This document shows positions 11,958 to 21,001 of a stretch of DNA of 64,000 bases, one piece after another. Source of the stretch: Hanleya hanleyi (lineage: Eukaryota; Mollusca; Polyplacophora; Lepidopleurida; Hanleyidae); the NCBI GenBank assembly GCA_036873755.1, contig JAVTVY010017483.1, forward strand, positions 1 to 64,000, given 5' to 3'. Positions within the stretch are counted from its first letter, which is position 1. The number at the start of each line of letters is the position of its first letter. Under the pieces are notes generated by a model. The model worked only from the letters and a program-made list of their open reading frames with translations. It made no database searches and was not told the origin of the DNA. A program made the position numbers and the translations under genes.

Positions 11958-11964
11958 TTTTATA
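11958..11964 (-). promoter_or_regulatory. TATA box of the small finger gene
   Basis: TATAAAA followed by GCAAG, about 50 nt upstream of the chosen ATG. The block from CTGTCTATAAAAGCAAG to the ATG is nearly identical in element 2 (47,819-47,873). Confidence 0.7.
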
Positions 11965-11966
11965 GA

Positions 11967-12145
11967 CAGTAACGCCCATCAACGCTTAGCTTAACGCTTC
12001 AACGCCCTGGTGAATTAGCTCAGAAGCTCTGATTTTCATGGAATTGACACCAATTCATCGAAATGCACTGACGCCCGTCAACGCCCGTCGCTACGCCTTA
12101 ACGCCCGTCTCAACGCCTTAACACACTTTCTTAACGCTTTAACGT
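11967..12145. repeat. AACGCC iteron-like array of element 1
   Basis: Many short copies of a word like TTAACGCCCRTC or YAACGCYT at roughly 10-15 base spacing, between the helical ORF and the small finger gene. Similar arrays occur in element 2 (46,068-46,092, 47,760-47,815, 48,610-48,810) and both arms of element 3. No role is known. Protein binding by one of the finger proteins is a guess. Confidence 0.7.
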
Positions 12146-12525
12146 CGTTTAATGATGCGTTCGAACAAATGTTTCTTTTGTGCTATTGCTCTGGCATACG
12201 CCGCTTTCCAGTTCATGCCCGAGGTTTTCAACATCGACGCTGTTCGTTCAATTTCCATATGGACTGGGTACTTATCCAACAATTTCATATGGGTCACGAG
12301 GTCGACATACCGCTGACGTAAAGCCCGTCGTAGTCTGGGTGCCAATCTGTTATGGCCTAAAATTGCGGCTTCCTCTTTCGAGTACCCTTTGCGTTGAAAC
12401 TTGTTTTCTGTGGCCCTCAACGTCTTGCCCATCTCGGCGTTCATACCTTCTTTGAACAAATCCTTCCATAGCCTCGAGTTCACATTATGTTTATTCCCTT
12501 GTGCGAGTTTGAGTTGGTCCTTCAC
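12139..12525 (-). CDS. C-terminal helical part of the ATPase gene, split off by a frameshift
   Basis: This frame has no ATG where it overlaps the ATPase frame (the codon at 12,523-12,525 is GTG) and stays open further upstream, to around 12,570. In element 2 the equivalent sequence is in frame with the Pro/Gln-rich linker of the ATPase, so I read it as the 3' part of one ancestral gene, displaced by a single missing base near 12,565. It is basic and predicted helical, with LW at 19-20, PRLR at 63-66, YPVH at 86-89, AI at 113-114 and KKHL at 117-120. That pattern recurs in the C-terminus of the small finger protein with the same 23-residue PR-to-YP spacing. No family is recognised. A programmed frameshift is possible but unsupported. 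Confidence 0.7.
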   Translation of the reverse strand: MKDQLKLAQGNKHNVNSRLWKDLFKEGMNAEMGKTLRATENKFQRKGYSKEEAAILGHNRLAPRLRRALRQRYVDLVTHMKLLDKYPVHMEIERTASMLKTSGMNWKAAYARAIAQKKHLFERIIKRR

Positions 12526-13367
12526 AGTTGGGTGATATTCCGGGACTGATGGTATGAAGGGGCCCGCTGTATGGGCGTGGATGGCTGCTGCTGCTCTACC
12601 AGATGTGGACTCGGTGGATGATGTCGGGGTATATGACTTTGCGGTGATCCCTTGCCGGGTAACAGGTGGGTCGTCAGCCGGCGATCTTCAGGGGTATGGG
12701 CTTTTAAATCTACGAATAGGTAGCCGTACGGACGACTTGTTGCCCCTTGAAACGCCTGCATGAAATGGTCGATGTTCTGAGGATAAATTCGACTACCAAA
12801 CACACGGATTTGTGCTCTGTCAATGGGATTGGAGAACAACACAAAGTATTGGCAGTTCAAGGCAATATCTCTGGACGCCTTCCCTTGAGGAAAGAGATTC
12901 TGGGTCAAATAGATGACGGACAGATTCCTGTGATGGGATCCTTTAGTAAACAAGTCGGCAACGTGTGAATTGTCCTTGGCCGCACTCATCAGATCATCTA
13001 GCACTACCACGTTGGTCTGCTCGGGGTCAAAGTAATACGGTTCGTCTATGTCGTGAGGAATCCCTGGGACGAAACTCACATTCTGTAATCGCGTAGTTTC
13101 GTAGGCGGGCTGCCATTGGCTATAACACCAAACAACACGTGTCGGAGCTGTGGTTGCCACACCTTCCTCTAAGAACTTCATCACCCAGGACGTCTTTCCA
13201 CATGCCGTAGGGCCGCTCACCGTCATCGCATAGGGATGCTCTACTGCACTTGTTGGACCTATAGCGGGACTCGGCGGTGTCTCTTGGTTGTGTTTGCCTT
13301 GAAGGTGCCTGAGCATACTATCGCGACGAGAGAAGGTTCTATGACAGAACGTACACGTACACGACAT
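12522..13367 (-). CDS. C2H2-finger packaging-type ATPase of element 1 (281 aa to the frameshift)
   Basis: Residues 1-26 form a C2H2 finger (C5, C8, H21, H26). Residues 45-230 look like an A32/FtsK-HerA-type P-loop ATPase: Walker A GPTACGKTS at 52-60, Walker B VVVLDDLM at 120-127, and a conserved FTKGSHHRNLSVIYLTQNLF stretch (140-159) carrying the polar T-Q-N. In Polinton/Maverick and adintovirus-like elements such ATPases are thought to translocate DNA into capsids; that role here is inferred. A Pro/Gln/His-rich linker (about 230-275) ends in a frameshifted tail; the helical domain continues in another frame. ATG at 13,365-13,367, with a TATA-like box about 52 nt upstream. The equivalent gene in element 2 has several frameshifts. 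Catalytic motifs here are intact, so inactivation looks recent. Confidence 0.82.
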   Translation of the reverse strand: MSCTCTFCHRTFSRRDSMLRHLQGKHNQETPPSPAIGPTSAVEHPYAMTVSGPTACGKTSWVMKFLEEGVATTAPTRVVWCYSQWQPAYETTRLQNVSFVPGIPHDIDEPYYFDPEQTNVVVLDDLMSAAKDNSHVADLFTKGSHHRNLSVIYLTQNLFPQGKASRDIALNCQYFVLFSNPIDRAQIRVFGSRIYPQNIDHFMQAFQGATSRPYGYLFVDLKAHTPEDRRLTTHLLPGKGSPQSHIPRHHPPSPHLVEQQQPSTPIQRAPSYHQSRNITQL

Positions 13368-13417
13368 GTTGATCTGTCGACCAATACATAAGGACTGATG
13401 AGGGACACTTGTTCATT

Positions 13418-13425
13418 CTTATATG
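13418..13425 (-). promoter_or_regulatory. TATA-like box of the ATPase gene
   Basis: CATATAAG on the minus strand, about 52 nt upstream of the ATPase ATG. Element 2 has CATATAAG about 55 nt upstream of its own ATPase ATG (46,134-46,141), so position and sequence are conserved. Confidence 0.6.
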
Positions 13426-13427
13426 TA

Positions 13428-13520
13428 CAGACACCACCACCAACACCACCACCACACACTACCACCACACACACACACACACACACCACCACATTCCACC
13501 ACCACCACCACCACCTGGTG
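13428..13520. repeat. CAC/CA microsatellite upstream of the ATPase promoter
   Basis: Runs of CAC, ACAC and CACCAC, followed by a CCACCTGGTGGTGG palindrome and GAGCTC words. It produces His-, Thr- or Pro-rich open frames on both strands that should not be read as proteins. Confidence 0.9.
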
Positions 13521-14619
13521 GTGGTGGGAGCTCCCGTGTGCTCTTGGAGCTCAAAGCGTGTGGAGCTCAGAGCTCGGAAGTGACATTTGCATATGACCTC
13601 AGTGAGGTCACTTCCGCTTCCGTTCACGTGACCGGAACTGACCTTTGACCCCTGCGCGCGCTAACAGTTCCGGTCACGTGGGGGGCAACCACCCACCGAG
13701 GAAAATGCGATCAGAATGCGCAAACAACTGTTTCAGGACATGCTACCCGAAGAATATCCAGGCCTGCCCGACGACGCTTAGGTCACACCGAGCAAAGATG
13801 GAACTTTCTGAAATGGCGACAGACAAGAGCAGCCGAAAATACATCTAACGGACAAGAAGGAATATAACAGATACAAATGATGGCCTCTGATTGGACAATA
13901 GTTTTCTTGAGTTGTAAACATACCCAACGGCTCCCCCAGCGTGGGTATGATGTAACATTGGGAAAAATAAACTATATGAAAAAAAACTTCTTGTTGTTGT
14001 TGTTCTCTCATGTGTCATCCTTGTTGTTGTTGTTGTTCTTTCTTCTCCGGTCCCGTGATGGAAAAACCCCAGAACCAAGTGAGTACATGCATCCCATAGC
14101 CAGGTCACGCCCGATTCACGCGGAAGTGACGTCATACACCTGCGCACAACCGTGATGGAAAATCCCCAGAACCAAGTCAGTACATGCATTCCATACAGTC
14201 AGACGAGGTCGAAATACTCGCTTCTGATTGGCTGTTAAAGGGCACGATATGCAAATTTTTGAGGTCAAAGGTCAATGGTAGTGAATATACACACTCTATA
14301 CTGGATATGACCTTGAACTGATCACGTGACCTCCCCGTGATGGCAAATACCCAGAACCAAGACAGTACATGCATCCCATAGTCCCAGGTCACGCCCGATT
14401 CACGCAGACCGGAAGTGACGTCATACACCTGCGCACAACCGTGATGGAAAAACCCCAGAACCAAGTCAGTACATACATACAGTCAGACGAGGTCAAAATA
14501 CTCGCTTCTGATTGGCTGTCAAAGGTCACGATATGCAAATTTTTGAGGTCAAAGGTTAATGGTAGTGATTATACGCACTCTATACTGGAGGTCAAATGTC
14601 AATGGGAGTCAATATACGC

Positions 14620-15780
14620 CCTTGATAGGGGTTTTCCCCTACTTTAGGGGTGAAGTCCGTGTTCCGCTTTTTATATTTTCGGGAAAAATCCTTATTTTAC
14701 ATGCACCCACCCAGGCCCTGATAAGCCCGGGTCCGATATGACCCCTTTTAGATAGGGTTGATAGGTGTTTTCCCCTAGTTTAGGGATAAAGTCCGTGTTC
14801 CGCTTTTTATATTTTCGGAACAAATCCTAATTTTACGTACACCCACTCCCCCACTCTCTCAGCAGGCCCCGATAAGCCAGGGACCGATATTAGCCCTTTG
14901 GGATAGAGTTTATAAGGGTTTTCCCCTATTTTAGAGGTAAAGTCCGTGTTCTGCTTTTTATATTTTCGAGACAAATCCTCATTTTACATACACCCACCCA
15001 TGACTTGCAAAATCCTTCCGTAGGGACCCCAAGTCCCCGACTCAAATGAATGGACGGCATACAAGTCCGTACATGCACTCCTAATCACGTGACCGCCGCA
15101 TGATGGAAAAAACCCAGAACCAAGTCAGTACATCTCATAGAGTCATACCCAGGTCACGCAATTAAAAACCCCACAGACTACACAGAAAGGTGTGAATATA
15201 CGCACTCTTTACTGGAGGTCAAAGGTCAATGGGAGTCAATATACGCCCTTGATAGGGGTTTTCCCCTAGTTTAGGGGTTAAAGCCCGTGTTCCGTTTTTT
15301 ATATTTTCGGGAAAAATTCTGATTTTACATGCACCCACCCATGCACCCAGACTCCGATAAGCGCGGGGACCGATATAACCCCTTTTGGATAGGGTTGATA
15401 GGTGTTTTCCCCTAGTTTAGGGATAAAGTCCGTGTTCCGCTTTTTATATTTCCGGGACAAATCCTAATTTTACATACACCCACTCCCCCACTCTTTCAGC
15501 AGGCCCCGATAAGCCAGGGACCGATATTAGCCCTTTGGGATAGGGTTGATAGGAGTTTTTCCCTATTTTAGCGGTAAAGTCCGTGTTCCGCTTTTTATAT
15601 TTTCGAGACAAATCCTAATTTTACATACACCCACTCCAGGCAGAACCCGATAAGCCAGAGACCGATATTAGCCCTTTGGGATAGAGTTGATAGGGGTTTT
15701 CCCCTATTTTAGAGGTAAAGTCCATGTTCCGCTTTTTATATTTTCGAGACAAATCCTCATTTTACATACACCCACCCATG
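14620..15780. repeat. Tandem repeat in right arm, six or more units in two blocks
   Basis: Reverse-complement units of the left-arm repeat form two blocks separated by a spacer at 15,070-15,245. The block duplication explains most of the arm length difference. Confidence 0.75.
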
Positions 15781-15915
15781 ACTTGCAAAATCCTTCCGTA
15801 GGGGCCCCAAGTCCCCGACTCAAATGAAAGTCCGTACATGCAATCCTAATGGTGAACGACATTGTGGAAAAACCCCACAGACAGGTCAGTACATGGCCTA
15901 TCATGTTCACACTCC

Positions 15916-16347
15916 ACTCGACACAATCTCGGACAATGTAGGACATTAGAACCTCGATCCGCACTGGTAAGAATCCATATTGGCATCCATGTTGAAAGAA
16001 TAATATCACGCGGAAACTCCGAACAGCGCATGTCAGCTGTATGACTTCCGTTACCATGGACACTGATGGAGATTAGCTCAAGAAGAAAAACCGAGAGAAA
16101 CACCTCAAATTAGAAGAGATTCTTCCCGGGTAGAATCAAGGGAATGTCCATTTCATTTGGATATATATTTTATCTCCCGATAAGAGAGAAATACAACGAG
16201 GACTATGTGAGGGGAAACACATCCTACAGCATGTGATGTGCCTCACGTGCGGCGGATCACGGTTTACAGCTGAGAGCTGTAAAATCTTTACACCATTAAT
16301 ACGCGAGGTATTATGACTTCACGGAATAAGCCGAGCAGTCGCGAATG
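15916..16347. mobile_element. Nested insertion of 432 bp in the right arm
   Basis: The left arm reads continuously through the equivalent site. Here the sequence is interrupted between two copies of GTTCACACTCC (15,905-15,915 and 16,348-16,358). The insert has no recognised gene or clear inverted ends. The 11-bp direct repeat looks like a target duplication, which would suit a small non-autonomous transposon or SINE. Confidence 0.7.
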
Positions 16348-16612
16348 GTTCACACTCCTGCATGTCACCGAAAAGACACGGACGTACCCGAAAAGACACG
16401 GACCTCACCGAAAAGACACGAAGGTGAACGACATTGTGGAAAACCCCCACAGACATGTCAGTACATGTCCTATCATATTCACAGGTCACGCCCCATTCAC
16501 CCAGACCGGAAGTGACGTCATACCTGCAAGCTGGTGGCGCCCCCTGGCGGAAACTCCACGGGAACCAAGAGCTACCTCCCTGGAAAATATGATCCGTCCT
16601 CTCTATACTACT

Positions 16613-16618
16613 CCTCAG
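16613..16618. repeat. Target site duplication, right (CCTCAG)
   Basis: Second copy of CCTCAG directly after the terminal TACTACT of the element. Confidence 0.9.
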
Positions 16619-16993
16619 TAATAATGATGGGAATTTGGATCCAACATCTGAAACGCTAATCGAGACGCCGTGGCCATGTCCACGTGATTCATTTTCTGAA
16701 GGCCCACTCGGGAGTGTACATATCGAATGTGCATTATATATCTACGCATATGTATTGTTTTACCTAATATGTGTATCTCTGGCACACAAAGGAGGTGTCT
16801 GAGCGTTTTTGTCACAGTGACTCTGTACCAATGATGCGAAGGAAAAATGGATAAATATAAAATGATGACTAAGACCGTAGGTCACATCCAGGCATGAAAT
16901 TAACTTCCTGCCTCGCGCAATGAGTACGGCGCCATTGTCCAAAATTTCGAGTAACATTTTATGGAAGGAATATGAAATGTGGAGAGTTTTAAA

Positions 16994-17361
16994 CAGGTTA
17001 GGGAAAACCACCTCTCTAAAATGGAGGTAAAAAAGGTCGTTTTTGCTTGATAACTTTTGACTCATTCATCATAACGCTACAAAATCTTCAGGCGACTTAC
17101 TTTAAATATTGTTACATGCCGGAACAGTGGTTTTCCAATGAAAGTGTGCATAGTCTAATTGTTAACAGAGAACAAAACATATTGTCTATTCTTATACAAA
17201 TTAGATAGAAGACAATTTGTTTTTTCAATACCATCCGATGCGGATAAATATATCCATGGTCGCCTATGGCGGATGTTTCTATTTTCGATATATTATTGAA
17301 TTTATTGGACAAAAACGACCTTTTTTACCTCCATTTTAGAGAGGTGGTTTCCCCTAACCTG
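16994..17361. mobile_element. MITE with about 55-bp inverted repeats next to TTAA
   Basis: Terminal inverted repeats begin CAGGTTAGGG and continue through CCACCTCTCTAAAATGGAGG. TTAA lies at the right end and TTAA plus one A at the left, so the target duplication is nearly perfect. The 370-bp interior has no transposase. Confidence 0.7.
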
Positions 17362-17763
17362 TTAAATCTCTGTCTTTAATGAGAACGTTTACTGTTAAGA
17401 GTGGGTGGGGGTGAGGGGGGGGGGGAGGTCATATCCTAACAAACATGGCTTTAACGACAACATTTCAGATTTTTAGATTCCGATTTTTCCCATATTCCCG
17501 TCTCAAATCGGTTAATGTTGGCATTATTCGAAGCGTACAAAAGAATAGATTAACAATAAATTAATTTTATATTCAGTGGAAAACAAACCTGTAGAAGAAG
17601 TGTCACATTGTGATATATGTTTCGCCTGTCATATAGAGTATGCAACTGTAATACGGATTATAAAATTTAGCAGCGACTGGAAAACAAGGATTTTGACAGA
17701 AAGATATATAGATGTACCAACAATGGTTCGGTATCTACATTTTCACAAGAATCAACTATCATA

Positions 17764-19526
17764 CAGTGTTTGGGGGAGTTCCGAATCACTTTTCACATCC
17801 AGACTGCTAGCGCTCGTTCTTTTACGAGGTGAGAGCGACTGCTGGTCTTATATTCTAGGGAAATCTGTCGTCTATAATTGTATGTAAAAAAATCTTCAAT
17901 CGGACTTGTCAGTCGATGAGAAAATAACCTCCGCTTCAGTGCACCAGCGCGGGCAGTTGCGAATCATTTTTGTGAGTTGCGGATCACGCCATCTAGCGGC
18001 CGTTACAGGCACTGAGAATGGAATTTTTATTGGCTTGAGGGGTCATCTGCTAATCCTCCATAGGCCGGTGAAGTCCTGGAGAATATTTCAATGTTGCCTT
18101 AATTCTCTCCGTCCTGTGAGCGAATTTTTAACTGTTGCAGTCCAGGCACAAATGACACGCAGATCTAGCGTCGAAAATGTTCTGAAGTATATTTATCTTG
18201 GAGCGAGCCTACAAAATTGCATTGTAATCTCGATTTAATTATTTTTTAGAACATTTTAAGATACGATGTCTGACAATCATAGAGGGTGGCCTAGTGAACT
18301 TTCCTGTACTGCTCCAAAACGACAAAACAGGGGAAGCGGGAACTTCGTGCCATTAAAGCTTATCATATTGGGGTCATTTTAGGCCTGGGCCGAGCAGAGG
18401 ATCATGGGTAAATTCAAAAGGCGGCCGTGTGGTATCTCAGAAATTCGTTTTTTTCAGCCAGTTCTGTCCATTTCTTCGAATTTTTCTGGCCTAAAAGGAC
18501 TAGAAAGTATTTTATTTAGGCAAAAGTAGTTATTCTCTACTTTATTTGGTAGTTTATGAAAGAAAAATCGGAAAATTAAAATTTCGAAAAATCGACCCCA
18601 AAACGTCATCATAGCGTTCATCTTAAACTTTGTTACTCTTTCGGGTAGAGCTTGAATAAAAGATACTGTGTGTTATGTTGCAGCGCTCTAGCCTTATGGA
18701 TAGCGAAAATATATGGGTTGACTCCCATCCCCCCCTCCCCCACCCCTCACCTGCGATACACCCCAAATCTTCCAGACCAGATAGTGTTAATAAAGGGATA
18801 TCCAGTTATTGAACTCGTAGAAACTTCGCTCAGTGATAAACAATTTATTTATATAAAACTTTTTATATTGGAGTAAGAGATATGTCTGAAATTATTGAAT
18901 ATGATGATGTAATATCGAGAAAATGATTTGTTCACCAAGGTTTGGAATGATTCGCGTACATATTTCCGGTTACAAAGATTTTGTCATTGATTCATTTTTT
19001 TTTGACAATGCCATGGATTGACCAATCTTCCTTAAAGTCGGTTTACACCTCTTGTATTAGTTGTGAGACGGTCCCTTATTCACCGATTTCAAGTTATGAA
19101 CGGCGCTTATTTCGTTGATTCGGAATTGACATCTCTATAGCGCCATTATATTACAATGCTGGTCAGTTAGCATTTATCGCAAATCACTAGATATTTTGTT
19201 TGGCCATTTAGCAAGATTCTGTCACTTAAATAAATACTGAATAGACCGCCTAAACCCACCTTATTGCGCGCAGATTCACTACTGGAAAAATCGCAGGTGT
19301 TTTTCGACTCGGTGTCAATTTGTCATTGCACAGTACCCTGCGTATTACGTTGCCGAATTGACCGGAAAAGAAACAATGCAAGTCGGTTGTTTGACGTTCA
19401 TTTCAGTCCACGGAAACAGACGTTCCAATAAACCTAATAATCGGATGCTTTATTTCAAGAAATATCAGGCATTAATTTGGAAAGTGATCCGCAACTCCCC
19501 GTGATTCGGAACTCCCCCAAACACTG
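17764..19526. mobile_element. TA-flanked inverted-repeat DNA transposon without transposase, 1.76 kb
   Basis: Both ends read CAGTGTTTGGGGGAGTTCCG (and its reverse complement) over about 26 bp and are flanked by TA (17,762-17,763 and 19,527-19,528). A GAGTTGCGGATCAC word occurs internally at both sides. TA duplication suggests a Tc1/mariner-related or similar family. The 110-codon frame at 17,906-18,238 shows no transposase motif. The interior holds a degenerate repeat at 18,290-18,790 related to the MITE at 3,960. Confidence 0.7.
18290..18790 (+). repeat. Diverged dispersed repeat related to 3,960-4,379 and 34,980-35,420
   Basis: Shared words in the same order: CTTATCATATTGGGGTCATTTT, GAGCAGAGGATCATGGGTAAATTC, then AT-rich sequence ending in CCAGAYAGTGTTAATAAA-like text. 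No coding potential. Confidence 0.65.
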
Positions 19527-19528
19527 TA

Positions 19529-20497
19529 CTAACTGTTTTAGAGAAAATAACAGTAAACAATTTACATACAAATTAATAATCTTTCGAACTGTTCTTTCCT
19601 TATTGATAGATTGTGGCCTATAATTATAGAGACACATTTACTACCCACAGTTAGCCATACTACAATTAGGGATTTTACCCAGTTTTGTTAGCGTTAAACT
19701 GCCAATAATTATATATATTATAGATTTCATGCTATATAATGCGATTGGTCGTGCTGCCAAATATCAACCCATAACACTTGACTGCTTAAAAATATATTCT
19801 AACCTTCTGTGTTGTGCGTGTCGTGTGCAAATACATGTTGTAAATAGGGTAAACTTTCACATAGCAACAGGTTTTGCAAGAATACAAAATACTGCCTCGT
19901 GAAACAGCTCATCACGGTTGACTTGAGAGAGAGTGCGTTTACCTCCCCCCGCAATAACACAGTAACATTCTTTCCGTGATACACTGAATGAGCGCAAAGG
20001 CACTCGATATCTGAACCATTCCATTTCCAGCACTAAACTGCCCGCTTGTCTGTATGAGAAAAGATATATATAATATAACTTCGTTCTTCTTAGCCCTTTG
20101 CCCACAAATGCAGACAAACGCGAACCTGCTCGTGTTGGAAATGTCACTGTCCCGGTACTGTATCAATGGCAAGCACGTGACATGTATAGGTCAACTTCTA
20201 TACACGCTGGGAAATACCACCTCCAGCTCATTAGTTCTCATATTTCTGTGGTTAATCTTGGGCAAGAAATATGTATAAAAAATCAATAAAATATTTTATT
20301 TCTCTGCACTGAAAGAATCACTGAGTTGTTTTGCACGATATATTTTTATGGCAAGCCAGGCAACACTGCTTGTATTTGCGGCGGGGGTAAAATGTACCAG
20401 CCGCGCTCAGAGAGAATCAGTTTTGCGCATTTGTTGATTATTTCTACATTCAAATATATCTCCTGGTTAGAATTGGATTCAAAATCTTCGTATCGGC
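19529..20497. other. No recognised gene
   Basis: Unique AT-rich sequence. The open frames on both strands (for example around 19,857-20,147) overlap one another and lack family motifs. Confidence 0.45.
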
Positions 20498-20672
20498 ATT
20501 TGTTGTGTAATAATTTACCGCTGGGACGTCTTTCATCCCTCGTCAAAACCCCTCGATTGCTGCGCAATCTCGGGGTTTTGACTCGGGATGAAAGACGTCC
20601 CAGCGCGCAATCTCGGGGTTTTGACTCGGGATGAAAGACGTCCCAGCGATAAATTATTACACAACAAATACC
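20498..20672. mobile_element. Foldback MITE with one arm segment duplicated
   Basis: The left arm (20,498-20,568) pairs almost perfectly with the right arm over about 65 bp (ATTTGTTGTGTAATAATTTA and GCTGGGACGTCTTTCATCCC). A 43-bp part of the right arm is present twice in direct repeat (about 20,563-20,605 and 20,606-20,648), giving a hairpin with two alternative partners. Confidence 0.75.
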
Positions 20673-20859
20673 TCTATGTCGGTTGTGAACCCTTAAACCA
20701 ATCTTACCTAGTAAACGCCACGAATATATAACTATTTTACAGTAATATTGAAAATCTCTTATTATTATTATTAATTATTAATGCTTGACTGTATAAATGT
20801 GTACTAAACAAATATGCACCAATAAAGGTGTTGCACTAAATTACCCATGTGAGAAAAGA

Positions 20860-21001
20860 AAAGAAGATGTCAGATAAAAGGACAGAAAAAATATACCAGT
20901 CCCGACGGGGTTCGAACCCGGACAATGGCGAGCTCAAATCCACCATACTAGGTACTGATTATCCGAGCATATTTAACCACAGCGCCATGGCCTCGGCAGC
21001 T
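20860..21001 (-). mobile_element. tRNA-related SINE or tRNA-like relic
   Basis: On the minus strand, TGGCGCTGTGGTTAAATATG resembles a tRNA A box and GGGTTCGAACCCC is a good B box, separated by a Leu/Ser-like length with a long variable region. The acceptor stem does not pair (CGGGACT has no partner before the A box) and a T- and C-rich tail follows. This fits a tRNA-derived SINE head rather than a working tRNA gene. Confidence 0.6.

Larger units (their letters stand above)
9632..16612 (-). mobile_element. Palindromic Polinton-like element 1, 6,981 bp, with genes
   Basis: The ends are AGTAGTATAGAGAGGACGG and its reverse complement, flanked by the perfect 6-bp duplication CCTCAG at 9,626-9,631 and 16,613-16,618. 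Very long inverted arms enclose a core of about 2.2 kb with genes on the minus strand in the order finger-ATPase, helical domain, small finger protein. Known: Polinton/Maverick elements have 6-bp duplications, long inverted repeats starting AG, and an A32/FtsK-type packaging ATPase. Not seen: integrase, polymerase B, protease or capsid genes. I infer a non-autonomous, helper-dependent relative. Gene order matches the element at 45,364-49,762. Confidence 0.88.
13689..16612. repeat. Right inverted arm of element 1, about 2.9 kb, internally expanded
   Basis: Inverted partner of the left arm, about 1.1 kb longer. The excess is a duplicated segment (roughly 14,560-15,090 repeated at 15,190-15,870) and a nested 432-bp insertion (15,916-16,347). 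The inner end, 13,719-13,782, repeats about 21 codons and the stop of the small finger gene, in opposite orientation to the real gene. Confidence 0.85.

Noticed and set aside
11911..11982. Upstream extension of the small finger protein (24 extra residues)
   Set aside because: It would begin upstream of the TATA box, and the following ATG has the same TATA spacing as in element 2.
12523..12525. GTG as start of a separate 128-residue gene
   Set aside because: Animals rarely start at GTG, the frame is open upstream, and element 2 shows it fused in frame to the ATPase linker.
13398..13648. His- and Thr-rich proteins near 13.4-13.6 kb
   Set aside because: They are translations of a CAC/CA microsatellite.
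9626..16618. Palindrome as an inverted-assembly artefact
   Set aside because: The arms differ in length, carry different internal duplications and one nested insertion, and a perfect target duplication flanks the whole element.
17576..18238. Two neighbouring frames of 103 and 110 codons as exons
   Set aside because: No family motif, one straddles the end of a transposon, and no supporting splice or codon pattern is clear.
20860..21001. Functional tRNA gene on the minus strand
   Set aside because: A and B boxes are good, but the acceptor stem cannot pair and the anticodon arm is not convincing.
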